A stretch of DNA of 64,000 bases from Caprimulgus europaeus (lineage: Eukaryota > Chordata > Aves > Caprimulgiformes > Caprimulgidae). The stretch spans positions 558,001 through 622,000 of the forward strand of contig OU015541.1 in NCBI GenBank assembly GCA_907165065.1, given 5' to 3'. Position numbers and translations under genes: made by a program. Positions 10,251 to 31,671 of this stretch are shown here, piece after piece (the stretch's first letter is position 1; each line of letters begins with the position of its first letter). Below the pieces are notes generated by a model. That model had not been told where the DNA came from and ran no database searches. It was given only the letters and a program-made list of their open reading frames with translations.

Positions 10251-12644
10251 TTGGGATCCCTGCAGCCATGGGAGAAGGAACACCTTGGAGGAGTTGTTTG
10301 CAGGGGTTACAAACAGCCGAGATGCCCGTGGCTGCCTGAGCACAACGCAGCCGCAGTCTCTGTGGTAGAGCAGGATGATCCAGATGGTGCTGAGGAATTG
10401 GCACAGAGCTGGTTATGGCGAGTCAGGCTTTTACAAGATGGGTGATGAATTATTCTCTCCTCCTAATTTCCAAACTCTTTCAGAGGGAGGAACCCACTGT
10501 ACACAAGTTGGGATCCTCTGCCTGGCAGTGCTGCTGTGCTGGAGGGACTGGAGGCAGCTCCCTGCCCTGCCTGGGGTGTGTGGAACCCATTATCTCATAA
10601 AAACCCCAGTAAGGCATGAAAATCCCTTCAGCCTCCCCCAGGCCTGTTGGGTGTTGGTGACCCGGGGCTTTGCGATGGGCTCTGGCTCTCCAGCGCCCCG
10701 GCACTGACGGGAGGTCGGAGCCCCCGCTCCCACCGGTGCTCCCTGCCCCAGGGACCGGCCCTGGCTGAGGGTTGGCCTCTGGGCTTGTGGTGCTGCTCTT
10801 GATGCTCATGCCTGGATAAATCCCTGCTCCATAAATATTTCCAACAGATAAATAATGAAATTTGGTGAGGAGAGGGAGAGGCACTGAAAGGGGGATGATC
10901 AATAAATCATGATCTTGGTTTGGGCCTTTGGGGGCTGAGCTGCTCTCAAGAGCAGGATCTATCAGTGCCTGGGGCAGGGAGGTCGCTTCGCCTCGGGCAC
11001 CCGGCACTGCTGCGCGCCTGCGCCCTGGCCACCAGCCCTGGGAGACACCGAGTCCTCTGCCTGGGCCCTGGGATGGGCTGGATGCCCACCTGGGCCCACT
11101 CTTATTAATTAAGATCATTATTCAGTGTCATCTGCTGCTGCAGACCAGCTCATTTCTGCTGTAATGTTGAGCAGCACAGAAAAGCCTCGGAGGGGTGAGG
11201 ACGGCGCGTGGGTCTGGGCAGCTGTGGGAGCCGTAGTTACTGTAACTGGGGAGGATTCAAGGGTTGAGCTGATACCAGTGCAGCTTCTCGCTGAAGCCTT
11301 TGTAGGTTGTGGGGACAGTGGGGCTCAGTCCCTGGTTTAACCCCCTCTGATTTTTTTTTGGACCATGGTTCAAGTTCAGGGGCAGCGGCAGCACTGTTGG
11401 CGTTTGGGCCAAGCGTGAGTTTTGAGAGCAGGGTGAGGGGGTGGTGCAGACCCCAGGCAGCACCAGGGGGCTATGAGCTGCTGGAGCTGACGGCAGGGGT
11501 GTCCCGTGGGGTGAGAGCAGCCGGTGGCTTTGGCTCCTCTATGATCCCTTTCCACGTCCAGCCACATGTTCCCAAAAATGCCTCAAGAATGTGGGACAGC
11601 TCCAAGGGCTCGGAGGTGGTGGGAGATGCTAAAACCTTCCCAAGACAGGGGCAGCCGGAGCAGCGCCGTGCTGGGGAGCAGGAGCAGAGGCCAGAGCACG
11701 GCCGGGACCAGCCCCAGGGTGGGTGTTGGGAGGACGTGGGGCTGATGGTGCTCTGGGCACCGGGCCGGGCTGCGGCACGGAGGCAGCGGAGCGTGCCGGG
11801 AGAGACCCATCTTCATGGCACTTCTCGTTGGGTCGTGTTTTCTTGTCTCTGATTGTAAACAGATTTGACTAAAGAGGTAAATTAGAAGTTAATTAGAGGG
11901 AACATGATTGATGAGGTGCTCAGTGATGGGGAGGAAGGAAACTTGTGCTCTAAGAGAAAGGTGAGGGGAGGGTGTTGGGCAGCAGGAGCATCACCCTGCA
12001 CTCCCCTGCACTCCCCCTTCCCCCTGCAACTGGACCCCGGAGTTGGGGGCTCTGCTCCCCTCAGGGGAGCCCAGGGCTGCCCCTGGCTGAGACTGGAGAG
12101 AAGGGGATGTGAGTCCATCACCAGGGCATCTGGGCTCTGCGAGGGCACTGGTCCAGGCTGGGTACCGGGGGCATGGGGCTGCTGAGCACCAGTGCAGGTC
12201 TGGGCTCTGCTGGGGCGAGTCCTGGGGCAGCTGGGATGGGAAGGAGGGGGCAGAGGGACGGTGGCACTGGCCCCACAGTTGTGATGGGGTGGGAACTTCG
12301 CAGCCCAAGTGCTGGTTTCCTGCAGCTGGCAGCACTCAGCCACTGCCACGGGAGACCAGCACCATCCTCACCGCGTGTCTGAGTCCATCTTCAGCTCCAC
12401 TCCCAGCTGAGCTTCTCTAAACGGGGTGAAATGAGCTCAAATCATGACTGAGGAATATCTCTTGACATCCTGGTAGAGAGACCCAGGCTGCACTAAATAC
12501 AAAGAGACACTGTCAAAATTGGGAAGCAAACCTTCAGCAGCACAAATAAGTCACTTAAACTATTGATTTTTTTTCTAAATATATTTTTTCTTTTCAGACC
12601 TGGCTTTCAGGGAAGGCTTTTCTCACATGGCAGTAAACAATCTG

Positions 12645-12716
12645 GAGGGGGAGGGGGTGGTTGGTTTGGGGGTTTGGTTTTTGGTTGGTTTGGTTGGTTT
12701 TGGTTTTTTTTTTTAC
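12645..12716 (+). repeat. G/T-rich low-complexity tract
   Basis: GGGGGAGGGGGTGG is followed by alternating GG/GGG and T-run units, then a T10 run. The G runs are close together with T loops, so two-tier G-quadruplexes are possible on the + strand. It resembles a slipped simple repeat, not a gene. Confidence 0.7.
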
Positions 12717-15700
12717 ATTTGATTTTTTCAGTCCTTAAACCCGTGGTTTGGAGAGAGGGAACTGGTGCTGGAGTGACTGACACCTGTGACTGCACAGTGG
12801 TGGGTTCCGCAGCAGAGGAAGGAGTTAATGGGCTGGAAATGGGCACGAATTGTTCTCTGGAAAAAATAATTCTTTTCAAGTAATTTTATTCTGTATTTTA
12901 TGCTTTGGGTAACCTTGCTGTGTGCGGGGGCTGCTCTGGGCAGAGACCTGTGACTCCTGAAGCCCCTGTGCTCTGGGTGAAGGTCCCCACCACCTTCCCT
13001 TGTGCAGGGCTGGGACCCCTGGGGCTTCCCCAGGGCAGGGGGCCGGGGTGCGGGGCTGTGTCCATCCCCGAGCCAGGCAGGGGGATGAAGCCACCGTGTT
13101 TCTGTGCCCCTGGGGTGCTCTCCCTGTCCGTGGGGCCCCAGTGGTCTCCCAGCTGGGTCGTGCCGCCGGGAAGGGCTGTGCTGGCAGCAGCACGAGGAGC
13201 CCGTGGTGGTGCTGGCATCTGGTGTGTCTGGGGCGGGGTTCCCTCCATCCCCTGAGCCCCCTCCCTGCTTGATTTAATCTTTTTATTGTTTCTTGCTGTT
13301 AGGACGGGGGTGGGGTGTGTTCTCTCCCGCCGCGCCGCCTCCCTCGAGGGTTTCTAGCGGGCGCTGCCCGGTGCTGGTTGTGCCCGGGATGGTCCAGGGG
13401 GGAGGGTCGGTCCTGTTGTTTTCCTGCGGCGCACGCAGACCTTTGCAAATAATCTAATAATGCAGGAATGTCAAACTTCAGCTGTGGAGGGAAATCCTTT
13501 TATGCAGGGATTGTCAAGTCTCTAAACAGTCTCAGCGATGAGCGCGGTGTCGGTGTGGAGGGTGTTTGTTCTGCCCGTCAGGGAGATGAACAACCCAATC
13601 CGCTCTCCCAGGCAGCCGCCGATGCGAGCACTGGCTCTTAGACCTGGGGAGAGCCCCGTGCCCAGCCTCACAGCTCATGGGGTGCAGGATCAGCCGCCCA
13701 TGGGGGAGCGTTGGGGGCAAGAGTGGCTGTGGGTGGGTGGGCAGGGTGGGCAGGCAGTGGGGACTGGAGAGCAAACACCCTGCTGTACCCCAGATCTGGG
13801 TGTGCTGAGCCTCAGGGTGCCCCCACACAAACCCTTAAAAAGGTGAATTTCCAACTGATGCACAAGGAAACCCCCAGTGCATCCGTAGCTTTGTGGGGTT
13901 TTGTTTGGGGTTTTTTTCCTTCCCTGGATGCCTTGAGCTGCAGAGGCAGGTGCTGGGTCGCTCTGTGATCAGAAGAAAACCCAGGGTTTGGATTGTGCCA
14001 GAAGAGGAGCCGTGCTCAGTCACAGCGGGAAGGACTGACCCCATCTGGGTTTGGTTCTGGGTGCCCTTGGGGAGCGCCAGGCTGGGGCTGTGTCCCTGTC
14101 ACTGGGGACAGAGCTTCACAGCAGCCTCCAGCACCACAGGCTCGACTTCACCAGCCAGGGGATGGGAGCTGGGGGAGAACATGCACGGGAGCGTCACAGG
14201 GGCACAGCTGGGATCACGGTGCCACTGGGGTCTTTGTGGTGTCACCGCATGGAAACAGCAACTGGATTCCCCCATCTTGCGGGTGCCCACCCTGAGCAGG
14301 ATTGACGGCACATGCACAATTAAATGTTAGGCAGAAAACCTGGCACTAATGGAGCTGAGGAACGTTTCATCCTTGTGAGCAAGTCCCTGGGCATGTTTGG
14401 CTGGAACAGGAGCTGGGTGAGGGAGGTGACAGCTCTGCTGGAGCACGAGCAAGTGCTCAGGCAAGGGACGTCCTCACACAGCGAGCGCCAGCGTCAGTCT
14501 GATCTGGGAGCCACTGGCTCGAGTGTGTGAGGGACCTTCCCTCCTGTCCCTGTCAGACACAGGTTCATCAGGGCTGCAGCAGCAGAGAGCATCTGCTCTG
14601 GGCCCTTTCACTGATGAATTAAAATTGAGGAGGAAAATGGAACCTCCCGAGTGCGCCTGAGACGTGCGGATGCTCAGCTCTTCCCCGTCTGCGGGGCCCG
14701 TGCACGGACCCGGTGTCTGTTTGTCATCCCACTGTGGCAGCAGAAAATCAGCTGGAAATGGGACTTAATTCAGGCTCTGCAGCTGGAGGTGTTCCCAGCT
14801 CCGAATTTATGTTCCTTTGCTTCCTCGCAGCCTGATCTGAACATCTCTGATGACACACTGGGAGATCCTGGCAGGTTCAGCTGTTGGGGTGCAGTTGTGC
14901 AGCCTCAGCACCCCCTGTCCCAGCCGGCTGGCGGGGGCCGTGCCGGGGTGTGGGTGCGGCCCTGGGACGGGGACCCCTGGGGACACATGGTCCCCGCTCG
15001 GTGATGTCCCCAGCTCTGGCTACACTGTGGGTGGGTGCTTCACAAAGTGGGGGTGTCAGGTCTCAGGGGACAGTTTGTAGATGCTGTTTCAGCCTCGGGA
15101 TGGTTCAGGTCCCCTTGCTGGCCAGTGGCAGAGGAGGGACCCTGGGCCCTGCAGCCACGTGCCCGGACTGTCTGAACCACGGGCGCGCTCGTGCTCGGCC
15201 CTTGCTGGCTGGTGCGGGTCTCGGGGTGCCGGTGTTTCGCCTCCACGTGCAGCTCGGGGCAATCCGGTGCTTCTGCTGGCCCAAGGAAGGGGTCTCTGCT
15301 CCAAGCGCTGCTCCAGGCAGGGATGTGCAGCCTTTGGGCTCCTTTTACCTCGTTAGACTTTTAAAAACAAGTGGATACACCGTGCAGGTCGTGGTGCCGT
15401 GGTTCTGAGCTGCAGGTCTGGGGAGACGCTGGTGCTCTCGGTGGGTTTGGCCTCCAGGTTTGTACAGCCGAAGGGAGATCAGGATCCTGCCCGTTACATG
15501 AAATGCTTTTTGCAGCAGGGGCAGGTTTGCTGTTCCCAGCCCAGCAGGAACAGCCCTGTTGGGTACTGGGAGGGCTGGTTTGAGCCCTGTGGGTGGCTTT
15601 GTCCTTCACCCACCCCTGCTCCCCGCTTTTCATTCTGAGGTGAATCTTGCCGTGCTGTGGGGTGCTGATCCCCGATGCACAGGGGGACTGTGCTCGTGCT

Positions 15701-16456
15701 CTTCCCCTAATGTTCAAAACCAAAAACCATCCAACCCCCCCGAGATGTGCCACGTCCCTCATCGCTACTGGGGGGCCTAGCTCCTGTCCCCACTCCAGGG
15801 CTGCAGCAGGAGCTAGGGAGCGAGGCCACAGGTGCAGGAGCCCGGAGCTGCTCCTCAAGTGCCCCAACCTCCTATTTCTCCCCAAATCAGCTATTGTCCT
15901 CGGCGGGAGGGCTGAGGCGCGTCCCCGAGCCTCGTTCCCCGGGGCACCCGGGGAGTGAAGCAGGAGGGTGGCGGGGGCTGCCACGGGCACCGCATCCTCG
16001 GGTACCGCATCGCTCCCCGCGGGTCCCGGGCCAGACGGAGCGGGCAGCGGCGGGCGGGCGCTGTCCCCGGTGCTGAATCCTGCAGGATCCCGGAGGAGAC
16101 ACCTCCGCCTCGCGTGAGGCGTGGGCGCCTCGGATCCGGGCGGGGCGGGGGTGTCGCGTGGGAGCGGCGGTATCAGGGGGGGTCCCGGTGGGGCGGGGCA
16201 GGGGTCTCGCGTGGGTGCGGCGGTCACGGCCCCGCCCCGCGCAGTTTAAGAATGAACCGTGGGAAAAACTTTGGTTAAGCGCGCGGGGCCGGGATCCCTC
16301 CGCCGGGCGGGGGAGGCTCCGGGCTGAGCCGCGGCACCGCCCCGCCGCGCCGCGCCCTCCGCGCGAGGGAAGAGCTCCGCAGCGCGGCGGCACCGGGACC
16401 GCGGCGCAGCCCCGGGGACAGGGCTCGGCCCCCGGGACGGACCCGCCCGCGGCACC

Positions 16457-26206
<9,750 letters not shown>

Positions 26207-27220
26207 GCGGGCGGTGCCGGGGGGATGCCGGATCCCCCCGCCGCCCCGGACTCAGCGGAGGTGGCAAGGGTCCCGTGCCCCCCGCCAGAGACTGGTCCCA
26301 CCGCCCCATCTCACCCACCAACGCCCACCACCCCTCCTCCCACAGCCGCCGCCGGCTCGGTTTCTTCCCCAGCCCTGCGACGCGGCAGTGCCGGGGCTCG
26401 GCGTGGGAGCACGACCTGAGGGACATCACTGGGACCGTGCCTGGGGCTGGGGCGTTCGCCCACACGTGGTGGTCCCTGTCCCCACCAGCCCCATGCGGAC
26501 AGGCACCCCTCAACTCGTTGCCACCCGCGGTGCCACAGGCCATGTCCTGCCCCAGCTTTGGGTGCCCGGTGGAGGCTCCAGTGAGGACCCTCGCTGCCCT
26601 CCCTCATGCTTTGCAGAACCTCCCATTCCCGTAGGAGCCCCGGTTTAGTTGCTCTGTTCCAGCCCCAGCGTGCAGACCAGTCCCAGCCTCCATCGTACGA
26701 CCCCGTGTGTCGCCTCTCCCTGCCCCGGCGCCTCGAGGCCTGAGCTCAGCGGAGGGCGGACGGCACGGCACGGCCATGGCACTGGGGGCAGCCAGGCAGC
26801 CTGCCCACAGCCCGCGTGTGCCCGGGGAGCTGTGCCGCTGGAGCTCGCTCGCTTTCACCCATCGCTCCTCCCGGCCCTTCGCATTTCACAGAGCGAGGGG
26901 GGCTCAGCTGCCAGCCCCGGCTGCCCTCACTCCAGCCCTGCTGCCCGCGCCTCTGCGGCTCTCAGCCCCTCCTGACCCAGCTCCCCTCCTCCTGTCCCGC
27001 AGCACCTCACGGGCAGGGTCTGGCTCACGGGCTCCCACGTCCCTGGTGCCACTGCAGGTGAATGCCGCTGCTGGGGATGGGGTCCCGGGGAGGGATGGAG
27101 GGTCCCAGATCTCCCTGTCCGGGTGCCGGGTGCTGCTCCCCTGCCGCCACTCACCCACGTCACCACGCCTGCCACCACCAGACCTGCTGCAGCTAATAAA
27201 GCTCTTTAAACAAAGCTTCT
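26207..27220 (+). other. VSTM2L: VSTM2L 3'UTR
   Basis: About 1 kb from the stop to just past the AATAAA at 27195. The open frames in it (for example 26707-27423) are Pro/Ser-rich and not recognised as proteins. The end point is inferred. Confidence 0.7.
27195..27200 (+). terminator. VSTM2L: Poly(A) signal AATAAA of VSTM2L
   Basis: A canonical hexamer in AGCTAATAAAGC, followed within about 25 nt by GT-rich CTGGTCTGTGGTCTCTGTCC. This is a well formed vertebrate 3' end signal. Confidence 0.85.
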
Positions 27221-30183
27221 GCTGGTCTGTGGTCTCTGTCCCCAGCACAGTGAGGGGACGTGGCTTTGGCACTGTCCTGGCTAAAAACAGGCACAGCTGG
27301 ATGGGGATGGAGATGGTATGGGGATGGGATGGGATGGGATGGGATGGGATGGGAATGGAGATGGGCTGGGGCTGGGATGGAGATTGGGATGGGCTGTGCC
27401 TGGGCATCATCACCTGCAGCTGAGGGCTCAGAGCATTTAAAAGCTGCAGCTGGGCAGGAGCTCCTTCCCCAGAGCAGGGTGATGCTGCCTGTGGGTGCAG
27501 GATTTGGCTGGATCCCAGGTGAGCAGGAGCTGTTCTCTGCTGTGGTTATGGGGTGCTGGGTGCAGCAGGGAGGCTCCTGGGGCTCTGGCCCCTCTCTGGG
27601 GTGCTGGGTGCCAGCCCCAACCCCTGCCTGGGCTCCTGGAGCAAAGGCCTCGTCTCTGGCAGGTGGGAGGTGGGGTCCCTGCAGCCAGGGTGCTGGCTGT
27701 CCCCTGCCCTGGCAGAGCAGCTCCCAGCACGGGCAGCGCCTGGCCCGGCCCCGGCTGCCAGGAGTCCCCCGGCTGCTTTGCAGTTTATTAATCCCCGGAG
27801 CAGCGAGCACTCGCCTCTCGCTGTGCTGATATGAAGCGATTTGTCATCTATTAGAGTAACAAAAGCAAAAGCTGCTGGCCCGGTGTCAGCCAGCGCTGGC
27901 GGCAGAGGAAGGGCACAGCATGGCACGGCTGGTGACCACGGGACGTGGCTCTCCTGTGCCACCCGCTGCGGGTTTCGCCCCCAGAGACACAGACATGGGA
28001 GCCTGTAAACACGGAGGGAGTTTGTCAGGAGAAAAACATTGAGCAGCTGCAGGGCAAGGGGGCTGTGTCACAAACTCTGCTTTGCCACCAGCAATAACAG
28101 CCGCTGGGCCGTGTCGCGGGCGGAGCCGCGGGGTTTGTGCCGCGCTCGGTGGCAGGGAACCGTGTCACTGGGGGAGAAGAGGGAGCGGGAGACGTCGGCC
28201 ACCGGCGCAATAAAAACAAGTCTACAGAGGAGGAAACCGAAGAGTTGGAGCTGCTGTGGGGAGGGTAAAGAGCTGCAAATCACCTCAAATGGAGAGTAAA
28301 CAAATTGCTGTGTGGTGTAGTAATCTGCAAAACCTAGAGGCGAGCTTTAAAAAGAACAGGTTTTATTAGAAGAGATTAATTTTGCTGAGTTTATATGAAA
28401 TTGGGAGCGGGGAGGAGAGGACCCCGCTGGATCGGTGCACAGGACCCGCAGCCCTGGGGCTGTGTCCCCAACCCCGGGGGTCTCCCCGTGTTCCTGGGGG
28501 GTTTGTGCAAGGAGGAGGCAGCTGGATGCTGGTTTTTTTTTTGCTCCCTGTCCCCAGGGAGGGTGGCTGGAGTGGGGTGAGCCGGCCAGCAGCCCCTCGC
28601 CGTGCCCCCCATGCAGCTGGGAGTGGGCGGAAGCTGCTGCTGGGGCCGAGCAGCGAGGGGACGTTGAGGGTGCCACAGACAGAAGCCCCTGCACTCACTT
28701 GCTCACAAACTGAGCTTAATATGCAAGTCACTGCTTGGGAGGAACCAGCCTCATGAAAATGCCATTTCCACGCAGTCACTCTTCTGGCCATTATCCTGTT
28801 TCAGACAAAAGCAATTTACTCTGCCTGTAATAAAGCAGAGGTGATAACGAAGCTGAGAAGAGCCGTGAGAGGCGCCCGTGTGACTGAGACAGGCCACCCT
28901 CTCCCCGCCGCCTGCACTGAGCCACTGGCTGGGGACAGCGGCCGTGGGGAAAATCTCGGGGACAGCAGAGAAACCTGGGGAGAGAACAGGGAGAAACGGC
29001 GCTGGGACGCGGCAGGGGCCGAGGTGCCGGTGGTTGTTCTGGGGACCTGGCCGGGGGGTGTGGATCAGCCCTTCCTGCCCGGTCAGTAACGGCCACAGAG
29101 AAGGGGCCGGGAGGGGGGAAGGTGCATTTTCCCCTCTGGGAAGGAGCATCACAGGAGGGACACAGCAGTGGGTCCTGTCCCCGAGGGGCATGGCAGGAGC
29201 GTCCCCCCGCTGTCCTAAGGACCTGAGCAGCCTGGTCCCCACTGTCCCGGTGCCATGTGCCCATCAGCTGCAGGGTGACGGGCGGCAGCAGCCCCTGAGC
29301 CCCATCAGCATCTCCCCAGGAGTGGGTGCTGCAGTAGACGATAGGTCGATGCTGCAGATGCTGTTTGGTTTTACTCCCTTCCTTTCAGAAACACAAATAA
29401 CTTCATCCCAACAACCCAGCTAGAATAGAAGTTATTGGTTTCTCTTTTCAGCTTGCCTTGTCTCGGCAGAGGTGAACCCAGCAAGGCGGGGCTACTCCTG
29501 CTTCCCAGTGGTGACCGATTCAAACACGGAGCCCATCCAGATAAATCTCTTGTCTGTCCACAGCCCGGGGCCCCCTAGCAAGAGCTGGAGCCCAGGAGGA
29601 GCCCGGGGCAGCCCCATACCGCTGGAGGGTGGAGAGCCCAGAACAGATGGTTCAGGCAGGAGCACCCAGCACCATCACGGTGCTGCCGGTTTCACGTGTG
29701 GGCTCCAGGCAGTGCTGAAGGCAGACGGGTTGGAAGCAGCATGTGAGCCTGATGGATGAGTTTTATCAAGTGCTACAACAATCCAGAAAATTCTGCACTG
29801 ACCCCAAGGGTGCTTTGGAGACCACAGGTAATATTTCACCTTTCTGCCTCTCCTGTCTTTCCTGTCAGATCAACTCTGGAGGGTTCCTTTGTACAAAAGC
29901 CAAGCCAGAGTTAAGCACTGAATACATATTTTAAAAAAGCATAAAAGGGTAAAAGCTGAACTGCAGCCCTGTCCTACCTGGTAAAAAGCTGCTGACTTTT
30001 GTTTTTCTTGAAGCAAACAGGAGTAAAGCCTGAACAAAACCAGGGAGACAAGGGGAGGTGATCTCAGCTGAGCAGGGTGTGGGCAGCAGCAGCAGTCCCC
30101 CTGGACCCTGCAGCTGAGGTGTTCTGGGCACTCACCTGGGATCCCCAACAGCAATGCACAAAGCCTGTTCATGGAACAATCAG
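27221..30183. other. Intergenic region VSTM2L-TTI1 (convergent 3' ends)
   Basis: About 3 kb without a recognised gene between the converging VSTM2L and TTI1 transcripts. It starts with a GGGAT array (27299-27395). AT-rich blocks near 27830-27870, 28200-28420 and 28690-28870 resemble candidate regulatory elements. Confidence 0.7.
27299..27395 (+). repeat. GGGAT pentanucleotide array with degenerate flanks
   Basis: Six perfect GGGAT units at 27321-27350 are followed by GGG, with degenerate GGGATGG/GGGCTGG units on both sides. It lies about 120 bp downstream of the VSTM2L poly(A) signal. Confidence 0.9.
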
Positions 30184-30189
30184 TTTATT
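30184..30189 (-). terminator. TTI1: Poly(A) signal AATAAA, distal, TTI1
   Basis: The minus strand reads GCAATAAACTGATTG and is followed by GT-rich TTTGTGCATTGCTGTTGG. This is the better formed of the two candidates. Confidence 0.55.
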
Positions 30190-30900
30190 GCTTTGGTTTT
30201 TATATTTCTCAGCTTCCTTCCAAATTCACAGTCAAGATCTGTCCCTTTGCTTTACTAGCAAAAAACTTCCAGGGGTGTCTGTTGGGAGGCAGCCCACTGC
30301 CAGGAGCAGCTCTGGGTGAAGCCGATGCATCCGGGAGAGCAGCGCCTGCAGAGGCTGGGGACAGAGGCTGGAGGACGCAGGAGCTGCAGTTACACCACAG
30401 CAGCTTCCAGGAGAGCGGTGAGCCCGTGCTGTGCTCCCGAGGGGAGGCCCTTTGGCAGGGACAGCAAGTGGGCTCCAAAGACTCGTCATCCCCTCTGCTC
30501 AGTGCACAGTGCTCAAACAAGCCATGGTGGTACCACCGTGCTCACGCCTCGGTCACCGCCCGCATCGTCTGACCACGCAGGCACCCACCTGGGAGGCTGC
30601 ACTGGGGCACGGGGAGATACTTCATCTAGTTCTCCTTGGGGTGGGAGTTAAAAATCTGAGAGGTCTAAGAAATGGCCTGTGAGAACAGCAGGCAGTCTGG
30701 GAACGAGGAGGAGCCTTCAATCACTTGTGAGCTGTAAATCAGGGCTGGCCACTTCTCTAACGCGGGTCTTGCACTCAGCGGCGGGAACTGGGGAGCACGG
30801 CTGGTCCCAGCAGCCCGTCCTGGCAAACTGCAAAGTGTAAGGAACAGCCCTGATCTTCCTGAGAGGACAGGCTGTTCTTGCCAGTGATACTGGTGGGGAA

Positions 30901-30906
30901 TTTATT
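30901..30906 (-). terminator. TTI1: Poly(A) signal AATAAA, proximal, TTI1
   Basis: The minus strand reads CCAATAAATTCCCC, 531 nt after the stop. The downstream sequence is less GT-rich than at the distal site. It may give a shorter 3'UTR. Confidence 0.45.
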
Positions 30907-31436
30907 GGAAATGTATTTTAACTTTTTCTGACAACTGATTTTAAAAACGGATTTCTAATGCACTCCAAACAAGATTCTCTCTCTGGGAGGGGTTAAGGGC
31001 ATAAAAAGCTTTTGTTTTGAACTGGCAATCATTGTTCAGCTGAGAACAGGAGGGAGTATCACAGTCACGGGGAGGTTAGAGGGGTGTGGGGGTGCTGAAG
31101 GGGCACCACCAAAGGATGGAGTGTTGGGAAGTCACTCCTTTAAAACAACTCTCTTTGTATGGAAGAACTTGGAAGCAGATGTGCTACGCCCCTTGGATTT
31201 CTCTCCAGCACCACGTGCAGAGAAGTCTGGAGGAACGGGGCGATGCACCCACCCAACCCTCAAACACTGTTTAAAAACAAAAGTCTTCTGCCTGTGGGGA
31301 GGGTGTCTCGGCCAGCACCCCCGGGGGGCAACCCCTCCTCTGCCCCAGAACGATTTGGGCCTGAGTGACCGGATTTTCCCAGGTGAGCACTATCCCGGGG
31401 GTTCCTCTGTCTCCTCCCAGCCGCTGTGCGGGTCTG

Positions 31437-31671
31437 TCAAGGAGGAGATGCCTCTGGGGTGCCAGGCCGGGGCCCCACGCCCTCCTGCTGCCGCAGCCTC
31501 CCCAGCAGGAGCAGCACGTTGTCGGTGAACTCGTTCCGCTGCCGCCCCATCCCGCCCAGCTTCACCGGCCGCAGGCTGACGTGGGGGGGCTCGTACTGGT
31601 GGGGGCAGCAAACCTCGTTCAGGAGGAGCCAGGTGCTGTCAGGGTCCACGTGCATTAAGTGGAGGAAAACA
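31437..31671 (-). CDS. TTI1: TTI1 coding exon 7 with stop
   Basis: 235 nt; the first base completes a Ser codon split with the previous exon. It encodes [20 protein letters not shown] and runs to a divergent Pro-rich tail ending GTPEASPP. The minus-strand acceptor is TTTTCCAAAG. Human TTI1 ends soon after the LLRL/LL-type helix, so the last ~15 residues are a lineage-specific extension. Confidence 0.93.

Larger units (their letters stand above)
8236..15880. other. Intergenic region CTNNBL1-VSTM2L
   Basis: 7.6 kb without a recognised gene on either strand. It contains a CR1-like fragment (10132-10250), a G/T-rich low-complexity run (about 12645-12715), and several AT-rich blocks set in GC-rich DNA, such as 9000-9260, 10800-10900, 11095-11170 and 11860-11910. 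The longest open frames here, such as the 212-codon minus frame at 10480-11118, are proline/glycine/serine-rich and show no family similarity. Confidence 0.75.
30184..31436 (-). other. TTI1: TTI1 3'UTR (candidate extent)
   Basis: Sequence downstream of the TTI1 stop on the minus strand. Two AATAAA hexamers occur, at 30906-30901 and 30189-30184, so the UTR is either about 0.55 or about 1.27 kb. No coding potential is recognised. Confidence 0.55.

Noticed and set aside
10480-11118. 212-codon minus-strand open frame
   Set aside because: Low-complexity Pro/Gly/Ser composition, no recognised domain, no splice or promoter context.
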